Assembly (NCBI GenBank): GCA_963922205.1
Contig: CAWUHX010000168.1
Location: forward strand, 77,501 to 141,500
DNA: 64,000 bases
Reading direction: 5' to 3'
DNA from: Romanomermis culicivorax
Lineage: Eukaryota > Nematoda > Enoplea > Mermithida > Mermithidae
Below are positions 1-12,986 of the stretch, piece after piece (position 1 is the first letter of the stretch; the number at the start of each line of letters is the position of its first letter). The notes beneath the pieces are model-generated. The model had not been told where the DNA came from and ran no database searches. It saw only the letters and a program-made list of their open reading frames with translations. The translations under genes and the position numbers were made by a program.

Positions 1-1960
1 TTGTGTTTTTTTCTTTTTTTCCGTTTTTTTTTGCATCAAATTTGCATCAAATGGACATTTTATACATTTTCAGGAAAATATTTGAAAAATTTTTCGGGAA
101 AAAAAAACAAAAAAAAATTAAATTTCTTTTTTTTTGTTGTTATTTTTTTGTTTTTCTACTGCTTCTTGTTCGTTTTGTTTTTATTGTTAATGTTTTTTAT
201 GTTCTTATGTTTTTTTTTTCCTTTTTTTCTTTTTTGTTTCTTGTTTTTTTCGCATCAAATTTGCATCAAATAAACATTTTCAGAAAAATATTTGAAAAAT
301 TTTTATCAAAAAAGAAACACAATAATTTTTGTTGTTTTTTCTTCTTATCTTGTTTTATGTTTCTTATGTTGTTTTTTCTTTGTTTTTTCTCCTTTTTCCC
401 GTTTTTTTTGCATCAAATTTGCATCAAATGGACATTTTATACATTTTCAGGAAAATATTTGAAAAATTTTTCTCAAAAAAAAATAGAAAAAAATAAAATT
501 TGTTGTTTTTTCTTGTTATTTTTTTGTTTTTCTATTGCTTCTTATTCGTTTTGTTTTTTTGATAATGTTTTTTATGTTTCTTATGTTTTTTTAATGTTTC
601 TTCGGTTTTTTTCCTTGTTTTCTTTTTTTTCTTTTTTTTTGTTTTTCGTTTTTTTGCATCAAATGGACATTTTACGCATTTTCAGGAAAATATTTGAGAA
701 AATTTTGTCAAAAAAACAAAAAAAGAATAATTTTTGTTGTTTTTTCTTCTTATTTTTTTGTTTTTCTATTGCTTCTTGTTCGTTTTGCTTTTTTTGTTAA
801 TGTTTTTTATGTTTCTTATGTTTTTTAATGTTTCTTCGGTTTTTTTCCTTGTTTTCTTTTTTTCTTTTTTTTTGTTTTTCGTTTTTTTGCATCAAATGGA
901 CATTTTACGCATTTTCAGGAAAATATTTGAGAAAATTTTCTTAAAAAAAAACAAAAAAACAATAATTTTTGTTGTTTTTTCTTCTTATCTTTTTTGTTTT
1001 TCTATTGCTTCTTGTTCGTTTTGCTTTTTTTGTTAATGTTTTTTATGTTTCTTATGTTTTTTAATGTTTCTTCGGTTTTTTTCCTTGTTTTCTTTTTTTC
1101 TTTTTTTTTGTTTTTCGTTTTTTTGCATCAAATGGACATTTTACGCATTTTCAGGAAAATATTTGAGAAAATTTTCTTAAAAAAAAACAAAAAAACAATA
1201 ATTTTTGTTGTTTTTTCTTCTTATCTTTTTTGTTTTTCTATTGCTTCTTGTTCGTTTTGTTTTTTTGTTTATGTTTTTTATGTTTCTTATGTTGTTTTTA
1301 ATGTTTCTTAGATTGTTTTCTTTTTTTTTGTCTTTTGTTTTTTGCATCAAATGGACATTTTACGCATTTTCAGGAAAATATTTGAGAAAATTTTTCTAAA
1401 AAAAAAAAACAAAAAAAAATAAAATTTGTTGTTCTTTCTTGTTTTTTTTTGTTTTTCTACTGCTTCTTGTTCGTTTTGTTTTTTTTGTTAATGTTTTTTA
1501 TGTTCTTATGTTGTTTTTTCCATTTCCTCTTTTTTGTTTCTTGTTTTTTTGCATCAAATTTGCATCAAATCAACATTTTCAGAAAAATATTTGAAAAATT
1601 TTCATCAAAAAAAAACACAATAATTTTTGTTGTTTTTTCTTCTTATCTTGTTTTATGTTTCTCATGTCTTTTTTCTTTGTGTTTTTTTCTTTTTTTCCGT
1701 TTTTTTTTGCATCAAATTTGCATCAAATGGACATTTTATACATTTTCAGGAAAATATTTGAAAAATTTTTCGGGAAAAAAAAACAAAAAAAATAAAATTT
1801 CTTTTTTTGTTGTTATTTTTTTGTTTTTCTACTGCTTCTTGTTCGTTTTGTTTTTATTGTTAATGTTTTTTATGTTCTTATGTTGTTTTTTTCCTTTTTT
1901 TCTTTTTTGTTTCTTGTTTTTTTCGCATCAAATTTGCATCAAATAAACATTTTCTTGTAC
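1..1960. repeat. T-rich satellite, ~160-245 bp period, with higher-order duplication
   Basis: About ten copies of a unit marked by GCATCAAATGGACATTTTA or GCATCAAATTTGCATCAAA start near 34, 250, 409, 654, 890, 1125, 1343, 1550, 1707 and 1925. Each is followed by TTTTCAGGAAAATATTTGA, an A-run and a long T-rich stretch. Positions 1-273 are nearly repeated at 1674-1946, so there is a higher-order period of about 1.67 kb. The Phe-rich open frames across it are by-products of the T bias. Confidence 0.9.
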
Positions 1961-2199
1961 TTGCGCATCATGTCGCATGATCATACTGTAACATTTGCTC
2001 TATTTTCAAAGCTAGATAATCGCTATGGTCCATAAAACTACAGTATAAAACATTTTTATATAATATTTGTATTACAAGTATTAGCTTCCTCATTGTAGGA
2101 AATGGATGCTGCAGCAAACCATAGTTCCAATGGATCTTTGGTATTCCAATTCTCTCGAATCAAGAAGTAGATTCCCACAAATGGAATATTAAAAGCAAA

Positions 2200-3623
2200 T
2201 GTCACGTGCCGACGGATTTCGCCGAACGTCACGTGATTCACATCACAATTTTTCGTTATGTTTTTCGTTACGTTTTGTGTTACAGTAATTTACATCAATT
2301 TTGCATTTCGCTTTTATACTTTTTACATGCAATTTATTTGTGTACTTTTTATGTTTTGTTTCTGTTTCTGTTTGTGCACTTTTATTTCCGTTTCGATTTA
2401 TTATTTTCAATCGCACACGTAGACAACGGTATGTGCCCGCTAGTCAAGAATTTCCGTTAGAGATAAGCTCTCCGAGCTCATCGCTGTAATTGGAGCACAA
2501 CGTGCACCTCTTATCAGTAAAAACTAGCGACGTTTCACAACGTGAAACGACTAGTTGAAATTCTCACTAGTGACGTTCCTATGTTAAGCATAGAGAGTGA
2601 AAACTCGCCCCAATGCTTAACGTTGTGAACTGGAAAATGTCTATGTGACCATAGGCATCTTCTGCAACGATTTCCGCTGCAGAAGTTAGCTTGGGGGAGT
2701 GTTAACTCCGCCCAAGGCATACTGTAGTTTATGGAGCCCTTTAAAAGGGCATGTTTCGTCTTTTTGTCACTCATTATTGGGCCTAACTGGTTTTCGTCTT
2801 TTAGCCTTGCGTCCGCGTTTGTCGTCGTCCGATTTTTATTATATTTTGTATTGTCAACTGCATTTTGCCGCACGTTGAATAAAAATTAGCATATTTGCAC
2901 CTCCGGCCTTTATATACGTTGCCACTACAGTAACCCGACCGTAGGAACCCGTCCCCGTCGCAGTTAATCATAGAACCCGTCGCCCTCGCCGAGGAAACGT
3001 CCGTTACCGCCGCCTGCCGATCAGCAGCCGCTGAACCCCACGCCAAATTGCCCAGATTCCCCTTACATCGCCATCCGTAGGACCCCAGTTTGACCCCGAA
3101 CCCGTCGCCCAGCGCCGAGTAATTTGAGAAGAGGTTTCGTGAGTCTTCTCAGGGGTTATTGTTGTTGAGGGTATATTTGTGGGAGTCTCCCCTAAGCTAG
3201 TTTTCCCCCGGAAGTACCCTCAGTTAAGAAAGCCCTCAGACCCTTAAGGCCAGGGCCAATAAGGGGATATAGGTTGACAATCAGGTCCCCTACAGTACAC
3301 CATTCTTCGAATGGCACCGTCCCCCATTCCAGTGAATGAGGACTAGGGATTGGCACCCCCGACCCAGCCGCGTTGTCCATTATTCTACAGCATTAAGCCT
3401 CGGATAAGGCCGAGGTACACCATAGGTTTACCTGTGGTAGTACCAGCTGGGTTGGGTTCCCGAAACAGAGACACATACTGGAGCCACCCCACGGGGTCAC
3501 AGCATGTCACCTACCGTGTCATGGCCATGTTTCCTATGGGATGTGGTACGGGTTTTCCCGGTCAATGTGACTGATCACCAATCTACTCAATGTGACATGG
3601 CTCCACCTCTGTTTAATGTGACA
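2200..3623 (+). mobile_element. 1.4 kb dispersed element, TGTCAC...GTGACA termini (copy 1)
   Basis: It begins TGTCACGTGCCGAC and ends TTTAATGTGACA. CAAA lies directly outside both ends and may be a 4-bp target duplication. Inside are a TTTAAAAGGGC TATA-like box near 2740 and AATAAA near 2880, as in an LTR. An inverted diverged copy at 49150-50351 matches it along its whole length: the CACGTGATT start, the TTCTGCAG/GCAGAAG region, the GTTGTTGAGGGT block and the TGTGACATGGCTCCAC end. TGT...ACA ends plus promoter and poly(A) motifs fit a solo LTR; a DNA element with short inverted termini is the alternative. No coding capacity seen. Confidence 0.7.
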
Positions 3624-3885
3624 CAAAAATAAACGAAAAAAAAGAAAAAAGCAACAGTTCTATTTCCTTTTACCTTTTTTCTCATTTTTCACACTGTATA
3701 AAATTTCAAAAAGTGCAGAAAATCTACTATAATAGTGCTGAAGTTACTAAGAGACTAAAGTACTGCCTATTGCTAGATTATCGTGTTTTTTCTGGTGTGC
3801 GATCTGCATGTTCGTGTTGGATTGAAAGTTTTCTAATCGTATATGAGTCTACTGTTGATCTGCGCTCAATTTACTCATACTTTTT
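3624..3885. other. Intergenic, nothing recognised
   Basis: AT-rich sequence between the dispersed element and the inverted-repeat block. No convincing exon, RNA or repeat was seen. Confidence 0.5.
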
Positions 3886-6720
3886 GCACCCCGAACCACT
3901 GTTTTTTTTCCCCAAATCGTGCTTTTTCGGGAAAAAAAATTCGGAAAGGGGAAAAAAATTTTGGGCTCTTTCCCCATTTGGGGAAGAAAATTTTGGGGAT
4001 CGGATACAGAAAAGATGCATTTTGGTGCATACCTGTAAGACCTCCGACCAGTTGGGGGGGGGGGGGTAAATCCGAAATTTTGGGGGGGGGGGTCATACCT
4101 GTAAGACCTCCGACCAGTTGGGGGGGGGGGTAAATCCGAAATTTTGGGGGGGGGGGGGTAGGAAAAAGTCGTCGAAATTTTTCCCAAAAAAAGGCCAAAA
4201 AACATACACTTTTTGACAAATTTTTTTAATTTTTTCCCAACTGGGGGGGGGGGGGTTGGGGGGGGGAAATGATTTTGGGTATAGGGTTGGCCGAGTTGGA
4301 GGGGGGGGGGGTCCCCCCCACACCCCCCCCCCCAAGTACAGGTATGTTTTTGTGCATTTTAGAAGGTCATAATCTCAAAATTTTTCCGGCGCTTCGCGCC
4401 GATTATAACTTTAACATACCTGTAGTTGGGGAGGGGGGTTGGGGGGGGGGACCCGCCCCCCCCCCCAACTCGGCCAACCCTATACCCAAAATCATTTCCC
4501 CCCCAAGCCCCCCCCCCTCAGTTGGGAAAAAATTAAAAAAATTTGCCAAAAAGTGTATGTTTTTTGGGCCTTTTTTGGGGAAAAATTTCGATTTTTTTCC
4601 TACCCCCCCCCAAAATTTCGGATTTACCCCCCCCCCCCCCCAACTGGTCGGAGGTCTTACAGTGATGAACTTTAATAATCATTATTATGCATTACTAACC
4701 CCTGGCGCGGCTTTTAGCATGTCTACTTTCATTTATCATATAATCTATAATAGTTTTCATCATCTTGAACGTATTAATCTCATGTTTTCATTGGTAATCT
4801 TCAATATTTTATCATGATATTTGATGAAGATTCGCATTTTTTCCTTTTGAGAAAGATCAATACGTCAAGTCTCTAAGCTTTTTGATGCAATTATTTCTTT
4901 TCTAACGTAAAATCAATTTAAATGCTTCATGGAAATGTCTTTCGGAAATTTATACTCTGCTTACTCATATATTTTCGACCAAGTATAAGAGTTTACAAAT
5001 AAATTATACTGATTGGTTTTAAAATTTTCCAAGTAAAATTCTAGAAATTACGACTTTTGAACACAAAATTCAAATCTAATTCTTGAAATAAATGTTCGGA
5101 AAATTGATTTTCCAGCGTCGCAGAATATCAATACCCAATATATTTTTCCGGCGCTCGGCGCCGGAAACATTAACATCTATTTTGCTTTCTCACTTGTCAT
5201 CATAGAGAACTTAACCATCGATTTCTCAGGTTAATTCTCAAAGTCATTATGCTTTTGGATAGTTTGCTTGAAAGTTTGTTCCAATGCTTGTAGATTAAAC
5301 TTTGAACTCGAAAATTTCAATTTTTTCCTCAATTTTGATGAATTAACGGGTCTAAAAACATCAGAAGGCTTGAAAAAGCTCAAAAACACGTAAATAAAGC
5401 GTCTGTGAGCATTTTTAAGCGAAAAAAACGACTTCGGGAAAATGGGGAAAAAAATTTTGATCCCTTTCCCCATTTGGGGAAAAGGCCCGGGGGGAAAAAA
5501 AAAAACAGTGCCCCGAACCAGGGTTTTTTTTTGGCACACAGCAACCAAATTTCGGGCTGTGCAACCAAATTTTTTTCTGCCAAGTTGCACAGTGCAACTT
5601 GAGACCTGACTGCCCTTTTGATTAGGTTATAGGGTTTCTGTCCGGAGATGCATTTTTATGCGTTCTAAAATGGAAAAAACCACTGTTTTTTTCCCCCGGG
5701 CCTTTTTCCCAAATGGGGAAAGGGATCAAAATTTTTTCCCCATTTTCCCGAAGTCGTTTTTTTCGCTGATATTCTGCGACGCTGGAAAATCAATTTTCCG
5801 AACGTTTATTTCAAGAAGTAGATTTGACTTTTGTGTTCAAAAGTCGTAATTTCTAGAATTTTACTTGAAAAATTTTAAAACCAATCAGTATAATTTATTT
5901 GTAAACTCTTATACTTACTTGGTCGAAAATATATGAGTAAGCAGAGTATAAATTTCCGAAAGACATTTCCATGAAGCATTTAAATTGATTTTACGTTAGA
6001 AAAGAAATAATTGCATCAAAAAGCTTAGAGACTTGACGTATTGATCTTTCAAAAAAGGAAAAAATGCGAATCTTCATTAAATATCATGATAAAATATTGA
6101 AGATTACCAATGAAAACATGAGATTAATACGTTCAAGATGATGAAAACTATTATAGATTATATGATAAATGAAAGTAGACATGCTAAAAGCCGCGCCAGG
6201 GGTTAGCAATGCATAATAATGATTATTAAAGTTATAATCAGCGCGAAGCGCCGGAAAATTTTGAGATTATGACCTTCTAAAATGCACCAAAATGCATCTT
6301 TTCTGTATCCGATCCCCAAAATTTTCTTCCCCAAATGGGGAAAGAGCCCAAAATTTTTTTCCCTTTTCCGAATTTTTTTCCCCGAAAAAGCACGATTTGG
6401 GGAAAAAAAAAACAGTGCCCCGAACCAGGGTTTTTTTTTGCACACAGCAACCAAATTTCGGGCTGTGCAACCAAATTTTTTCTGCCAAGTTGCACAGTGC
6501 AACTGAGGCCTGACTGCCCTTTGTTATAGGGTTTCTGTCCGGAGATGCATTTTTATGCGTTCTAAAATGGAAAAAACCACTGTTTTTTTCCCTCGGGCCC
6601 TTTCCCCAAATGGGGAAGGGAAAGAGCCCAAAATTTTTTTCCCTTTTCCGAATTTTTTTCCCCGAAAAAGCACGAATTGGGGAAAAAAAACAGTGCACCC
6701 AACTGGTCGGACCTTTTACA
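3886..6720. repeat. Compound long inverted repeat (foldback)
   Basis: The left arm at 3886-4031 (CCGAACCACTG, GGGGATCGGATACAG, AAAGATGCATTTTGGTGCA) pairs with 6284-6430. The segment around 4355-4415 (AGAAGGTCATAATCTC, GGCGCTTCGCGCC) pairs with 6225-6290. Left 4666-5130 pairs with 5768-6228, including GATATTCTGCGACGCTGG. A 200-bp block with CAACCAAATTTCGGGCTGTG is also directly repeated at about 5500-5700 and 6405-6600. The left arm carries the G/C-run insert that the right arm lacks. No open frame resembles a protein family. Confidence 0.85.
4032..4665. repeat. G-run/C-run hairpin element inside the foldback
   Basis: Two inverted copies of a block built from ACCTGTAAGACCTCCGACC, AGTTGGGGG and AAATCCGAAATTTT separated by runs of up to about 14 G (4032-4352) or C (4416-4663). 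The copies flank a short piece of the surrounding foldback. The G-runs could form quadruplexes and the C-runs i-motifs. The homopolymers are also likely sequencing and assembly trouble spots. Confidence 0.85.
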
Positions 6721-7935
6721 GGTAATGTTCGGTCGTACCTGTAATTGAGAAGGCCTGATAGGTACCCCCTCAGGCTATCGGAACCCTACTTTCAAATTTT
6801 GCGATGTTCTCGCAAAAACAGTTTTTTTGCGGAAAGTTTTCGATTTTTTGGCCAACCCCTAAAATTTTGAGACCCCCACCCTTAAAACTTAAGGTCCCCA
6901 CCCCAGTTTAACCGGTCCAACCTCTGACAGGTATGGTCTTTTGGGCGTTGTAATTCAAAAATGCGAAAAAATTTTGGGAGTTCGCGACGCGTCTTCTTAC
7001 ACCGAAGCGACGCAACTTCGAGGTTTCGGGGAATGGAACCAGGGTTTTCGTCGGCTGCCCCTCCTCACCCATACCTGTAATTGCGGGGAGGTTGGAGGGG
7101 GGACCCCCACCCCCAACATGGTCGGACCCTATACCCAAATGTCGGGACCCCCACCCCCAACATGGTCGGACGGTATACCCAAATGTCGGGACCCCCACCC
7201 CCAACTCGGTCAACCCTGTACCCAACCGCCCCCCCCCAAACTCGAAAAAACTGGAAAAAATTAAGAAAAAACTGTTTTTTTTGCCTTTTTTTGGAAAATT
7301 TTCGAAATTTTTCCGACTTTTTTGGGGGTTTTTCGACCCCCTCCCCGAAATTTTGGGAATTGGGACCCCCACCCCCAAAATCTTGGGTTTACCCTCCCCC
7401 CCAACTGGTCGGACCTGAGGAAGGGATTGGGCAGGTGACCTCCAGCTTGCTGGAACCCTAACCCAAATGTTGGGATTTGGAGTGCAAGAAATTTGGAAAA
7501 AAGTGGTTTTTCGCCCTTTTTGGAAACATTTACAAAATTTTCGACTTTTTTGGGACACCCCCCCCCCACCCAAATTTTAGGTGTAACCCCATCAGACCTG
7601 TTACTGGGATGCATCACCCAGGATTTTCCAATTCCATGGCTAACCATATGGTAGGCACAGGGACCCCTATACTTTCGCTTACCTGTAAGAGGTCCGACCA
7701 GTTGAAGGAAGGGGAGGGTAAACCCAAAATTTTTCGGTGGGGGTCCAAAAATTTCCAAAATTCTGGGGAGGGGGGTCGAAAAAGCACAAAAAAGTCAAAA
7801 AAATTTCGAAAATTTCCTCCAAAAAAGCCCCTTTTTTCCCAATTTTTCCCAATTTGGGGGAGGGGGTGGGGGTTGGGTAAAGGGTTGACCAAGTTGGGGG
7901 TGGGTCCCCCCAATTACATGTATGCTTTCGGCCCG
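6700..7935. repeat. Degenerate copies of the ACCTGTAA / G-C-run family
   Basis: Repeated ACCTGTAA or TTACAGGTAA, CCAACTGGTCGGACC, CCCCCACCCCCAAC and AAATGTCGGGACC motifs occur on both strands, related to the 4032-4665 element. The Pro- or Gly-rich open frames here are translations of C-runs. Confidence 0.75.
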
Positions 7936-8039
7936 ATGAATACTGAGAAATTTGAATTTTCCACGAGAAAAAATCGTCAAAAATTTAAATTTTTCTGGGC
8001 CGGGCGCCATAAATACAATTTTACGTTATTTTTCAGACA

Positions 8040-10990
8040 AAATTAACTTTTTTTCCGTCAAAAAATGGATTTTTCGCCCTTTAGAGACCAGTCAAAAAGC
8101 CACATTTCAACGAAAAAATCATTAAAAAAGTCAATTTCACGGGTAAACATAGCCGTTTTTGAAGAAAAAAATTGACGAAAAAGTCAACTTTTTTGGTAGA
8201 AAAATTTCATTTTCGGACAAAAATGATCAAAAAAAGCTGATTTAACAATTCTGAAATAGTCATTTTTCAATTTTAAAACAGCGAAAATTTTGATTTTTTT
8301 GGTAGAAAAAATTCGTTTCTAAACAAAAAATGGGAGTAATTTTTGAACAAAAACGGTGAAAAATGTCAATTTTTCGCTCGAAAATGACACTTTTAATTCG
8401 AAAAATACTAAAACTTTCCATTTTTCTCGGTTATTTCTTAGAAAAAATTGTCAAAAAAATAAATTTCACTGGTCGAAATGGTCATTTTTTAAATTGAAAA
8501 ATTACGAAAATGTCATTTTTTGGTAGAAAATGACCGTTTTTGGAGACAAATTGGAAAAAAATGATATTTTCCAATCAAAAACGTTAATTTTTTGCAGAAA
8601 ATTTACATTTTACAACCAAAAAAGTCAAAAATGTAAATTTTTTGTAGAAAATTGTCAATCTACAACAAAAAATAGGTCGAAATTGTAATTTTTTTGCTAA
8701 AAAATTGTTGTTTTACAACAAAAAAGTCAAAAGTGTAAATTTTTGTGTTAAAAATGATCATTTTACAACAAAAGATTGTCAAGAATGTAAGCTTTTTCGT
8801 AGAAAATTGTCGTTTTACAGCAACAACGAAACGTCCAAAATGTAAATTTTTTGATGAAAAAGTTGTTGTTTCACAACCAAGAAAAGTCAAAAATGTAAAC
8901 TTTTCTGTAGAAAATTGTCATTTACAAAAAAAAGTTGAAAAATGTAATTTTTTCGGTGAAAAATTGTCATTTTACATTTTAAAAAACGTCGAAAATATAA
9001 AAATATCTTGTTAAAAATTGTCAGTTCACAACAAAAAAATGTAAATTTTTCGGTAGAAAAATGCCACTTTTCATCAGAGAAAAAAGCAGAGACTGTAAAC
9101 TTTTTGGCAGAAAATTGAAATTTTAAAACAGAAAAATACTGGAAAATTTTAATTTTTTTGGTAGAAAATTGGTCACTTTACAACAAAAAAAGTTGAAAAT
9201 GTAAAGTTTTTCGTCGAAAAATGGCAATTTTTTTGTGAAAAAATCGTCATTCCGCGACAAAAAGTCGAAAATGTAAACTTTCTCGTTTGAATTTCTCACT
9301 TTACAACAAAAAACGCAAATTTTTTGAATTGAAAATTGTCATTTAGAATTAGATAGAAAAATGGCACTTTACAACAAAAAATTGAAAAAATGTGTAAACT
9401 CTGTTTGGTAGAAAAATGACACTTTACAAGAAAATACAAACTTTTTTAGTGTAAAGTTGTCATTTTACAACAGAAAACGTACAAAATATAAACCTTTTGA
9501 TAGAAAAAAGCACTTTACAACCGAAAATTTAAACTGTTTCGGAAGAAAAATGACACTTTACAACCAAAAAGAAGTAAGCTTTTTCTTCATTTTACGACAA
9601 AAAAAGGTCGAAAATGTGAAATGTTATGTTAAAAAATCTCAATTTACAACCGAAAAGGTCGAAAATATATCAACTTTTTAGTAGAAAAGTGTTTCTTTGC
9701 AACAAGAAAAAGTCTAAAATTTTACTTCTTTGGTAGAAAAATGACAGTTTACAACAGGAAAAAAGGGAAAACGTAAACTTATTTATTGGTAGAAAAATGT
9801 CACTTTACAATGAAAAATGTAAACTTTTCATCAGAAATGGCTCTTCACAACGAAAAAGAATGAAAATTTAAAGTTTTTCAGTAAAAATTTGTCATTTTAA
9901 GACAAAAGGTCAAAAATATTTTTTGGGTAAAAAATTGTCAGTTTACAACAAAAAAATCAAAAATGTAAAGTGTCTCTATCGAAAATTTCACTTTACAACC
10001 AGAAAAATGTAAACTTCTTGTTAGAAAATTTCCGCTTTACAACAAAAAAGTCCAAATGTAAACTTTTTCGCAGAAAATTGTAAGTTCTCAACAGAAAAAG
10101 TCGAGAATGTAAAGTTTTTTTTTTTGCAGAAAAATGGCACTTTACGACAAAAAAAGTCGAAAATGTAAACTTTTTCGAAGAAAATTATAACTTTACAACG
10201 AAAAAAGTCGAAAATGTAGAGTATTTTTGACAGAAAAATGGCTCTTTACCACAAAAAATTCGAAAATGTAAAGTTTTTTGGCAGAAAAATGGCACTCTAC
10301 CACAAAAAAAAGTCGAAAATGAAAGTTTTTTTCGTAGAAAAATGGCATTTTACAACAAAAAAGTCCAAAATGTAAAGTTTTTTGGTAGAAAAATGGCACT
10401 CTACAACGAAAAAAGTCGAAAATATGATGTATTTTCGTAGAAAAATGGCACTTGACAACAAAAAGGTCGAAAATGTAAAGTTTTTCATCGAAAAAAGTCA
10501 CTTTACAACAAAAAATGTCGAAAATGTAAAGCTTTTTGGCAGAAAAATGGCACTTTACAACATAAAAAGTCGAAAATGGAAGCTTTTTTGGAAGATAAAT
10601 GGCACTTTACCACAAACAAAGTCCAAAATGTAAAGTTTTTTTGCAGAAAATGACAATTTACAACAAAAAAAGTCGAAAATGTGAAGTTTTTTGGAAGAAA
10701 AATGGCACTTTACCACAAAAAGGTCGGAAATGTAAAGCTTTTTTGGCAGAAAAATGGCGCTTCACAACAAAAAAAGTCGAAAATGTAAAGTTTTTCGCAG
10801 AAAACTATAACTTTACAACAGAAAAAACCGAAAATGTAAAGTTTTTTTGCAGAAAATGATAATTTACAACAAAAAAAGTCGAAAATATAAAGTTTTTCGT
10901 CGAAAAAAGGCACTTTACAACATAAAAAGTCGAAAATGTAAGGATTTTTTCGGTGGAAAAATTGCACTTTACAATAACAAATTTTTAAAT
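8040..10990. repeat. ~50-bp A-rich tandem repeat
   Basis: The diverged unit reads roughly AAAAAGTCGAAAATGTAAAG, TTTTTTGGCAGAAAAATGGC, ACTTTACAACA. Copies are most regular from about 10100 to 10960 and decay towards 8040. Lys- and Phe-rich open frames on either strand come from the repeat. Confidence 0.9.
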
Positions 10991-11039
10991 TTTTGAAGGA
11001 AAAACTGATAAAAAATGCCGATTGAAAATGATAATTTGC

Positions 11040-12470
11040 AACAAATTTGTCAATTTTTTGGTAGAAAATTGTATTTTTCTTTTGTATTTTTTCATTCTTT
11101 TATATTTTGTATTCTTTTTCTGTTTCTTCCATTTTTTATATCGTATATTTTCCATTTTTTGTTGTTTTTTAACAATTTTTGTATTTTTTAAAATTTTTTT
11201 GCATTTCTAAAATTTTTTGCGTTTTTTAAATTTTTACATATATTTTTTTCATTATCTTATAGTTTCTTTCTTTTTCTTCATTTTTTATTCCGTAGTTTTC
11301 GTTCTTTTTTGTTATTTGTTTGTTTTTTTTTCAATATTCTTCAATTTTTTGTGTTTCTCGTTCTTTTGTATTTTGTATTCTTTTTCGGTTTTCTTTATTT
11401 CTTAATTTTTTTTCCTTTTTGTCTCTTTTTCATTTTTAATGATTTTTCTTTTTTACTCTGGCTTGTTTCGTCGTTTTGTATTTTCTTTTTTTTCTTCCAT
11501 TTGTATTTTTGTAGTTTTTCTACTTTTGCGTCACATTTTGTTTTTGTACATTTGTTTTTTCGTTTTTTCCTATTTCATCTCTGTTTTTTTGTATTTTGTA
11601 TTCTTTTTCTGTTTTTTTATTCTTTTTGTTTGTTTTTTTCTTTCTTTCTCCATTTTCATTTTTTTGTCGTATTTTTTAATGTTTTTGTTTTTTACCTAAT
11701 GTTTTATCTTCTGTGTTTGTCATTTTTACTCTTTTTTTGGTTTTTTGTTTTTGTTTTTCTTCTTTTCTTATTCTTTTTCTCTTTCTTGTTTTTCCTTCAT
11801 TTTGTCTTTTTTCTTCTGTATTCCATGTTTTTTAATTCTTTGTGCTTTCAAATTTGTTTTTTTTAATTTTTTTTTGTTTTTCTCACTTTTTGTATTTTTA
11901 GTATTTTATTTGTTTTTGGTATTTCTAGATTTTTTGTATTTGTTTTCTTTTTTTCATTCTTTCTATTTTGTACAATTTCTTCTTTTCATTTTTACATTTA
12001 TGTTTTTTCCTTGTTTTTCAATCTTTTTGTGTTTTTTCATTCTTGTTTTTAGTCTTTATATTTTGTTATTTTTGTGTTCTGTTTACTTTTTCTTTTTTTT
12101 TATCCTTTCTATTTTGGTATTTTTTCTTTTTCTGTTTTTTTCTACATTTTTGTTTTTTTTTGTGTTTTTTTCAATCTGTTCTGGTGTTTTTTATTTCTTT
12201 TTGTTTTGTTTTTGTTTTTTTAGTTGTTCTTTGTATTTTTTTGTATTTCTTCATTGTCTAACAATTTATCTTTTTTTCATTTTTCTATTTTTGTCCTATT
12301 TTCAATGTTTTTGTTTATTTTCGTGTTTTGTATTTTTGCTTTTTCTTCATTGTTGTATTTTTAGTTTCATCTTGTTTTTATTTCTTTTTGTATATTTTTT
12401 TATTCTTTTGTATTTATTTCTATTTTCAATTTTCATTTCTAATTCTTTTGTCGTTTATGACAAGTTAAAA
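11040..12470. repeat. T-rich low-complexity tract
   Basis: About 1.4 kb of TTTTTGTATTTTTT-type sequence with scattered C. The long Phe-rich frames are artefacts. It ends shortly before the piggyBac-derived gene. Confidence 0.9.
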
Positions 12471-12775
12471 AATTTGCCCCACACCATTTTTCCATGCATG
12501 TAATAGGACGTCAGGGTCTGCGGGGGGAGGGGGGGTCTGGCCACATTTTTAGGGCCAGTGGTCAGCAATTCCCTAAAATTTTAAGGGAAATGTACCTGGA
12601 GGAAAAAAATTCAAGGAGGTCCCCAAAGAAGAAAAGAGAAGGGGAGGGGTCCCTGAAGACAAAAAGAAACGAGACCCCTTGGGGGAAAAAGGGGAGGAGT
12701 CCCCGAAGAAAAACAGTCCCTAGGGCTTCTGGGGGATCCCTATGGCACTTCCCCTTACATTACATATCCTATTTT

Positions 12776-12787
12776 AGCATTGCAATG
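12776..12787 (+). promoter_or_regulatory. Possible trans-splice acceptor before the start codon
   Basis: ATTTTAG ends at 12777, seven bases before the ATG at 12785. This position and sequence suit a nematode spliced-leader acceptor, or an ordinary 3' splice site of a 5' UTR intron. Confidence 0.4.
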
Positions 12788-12986
12788 GACTCATGTACTG
12801 ATCCAATGTCAGCTTCAGATGAAGATTACCCAAGCGACAGTGACAGGAATTATCATTCATCCGAAGAAAGTGGCCCCGAAGAACTTTCTCCGCTCGAAGA
12901 ATCCGATAATGAACAATTCGAACCGGATACTGATAAAAGTCCTGAAGAATTAGAGCCCGATAAACTGGAACATTTGTTGGACGAAA
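12785..12986 (+). CDS. piggyBac-derived gene, exon 1 (acidic N-terminus)
   Basis: Residues 1-67, rich in Asp, Glu and Ser (SDEDYPSDSD, EESGPEELS), typical of piggyBac transposase N-termini. The donor is GAAA|GTTAGC. Readthrough would meet a TAG in the next codon. Ends in phase 1. Confidence 0.7.

Noticed and set aside
4093..4817. Pro-rich and Gly-rich frames
   Set aside because: Translations of C-runs and G-runs inside the foldback.
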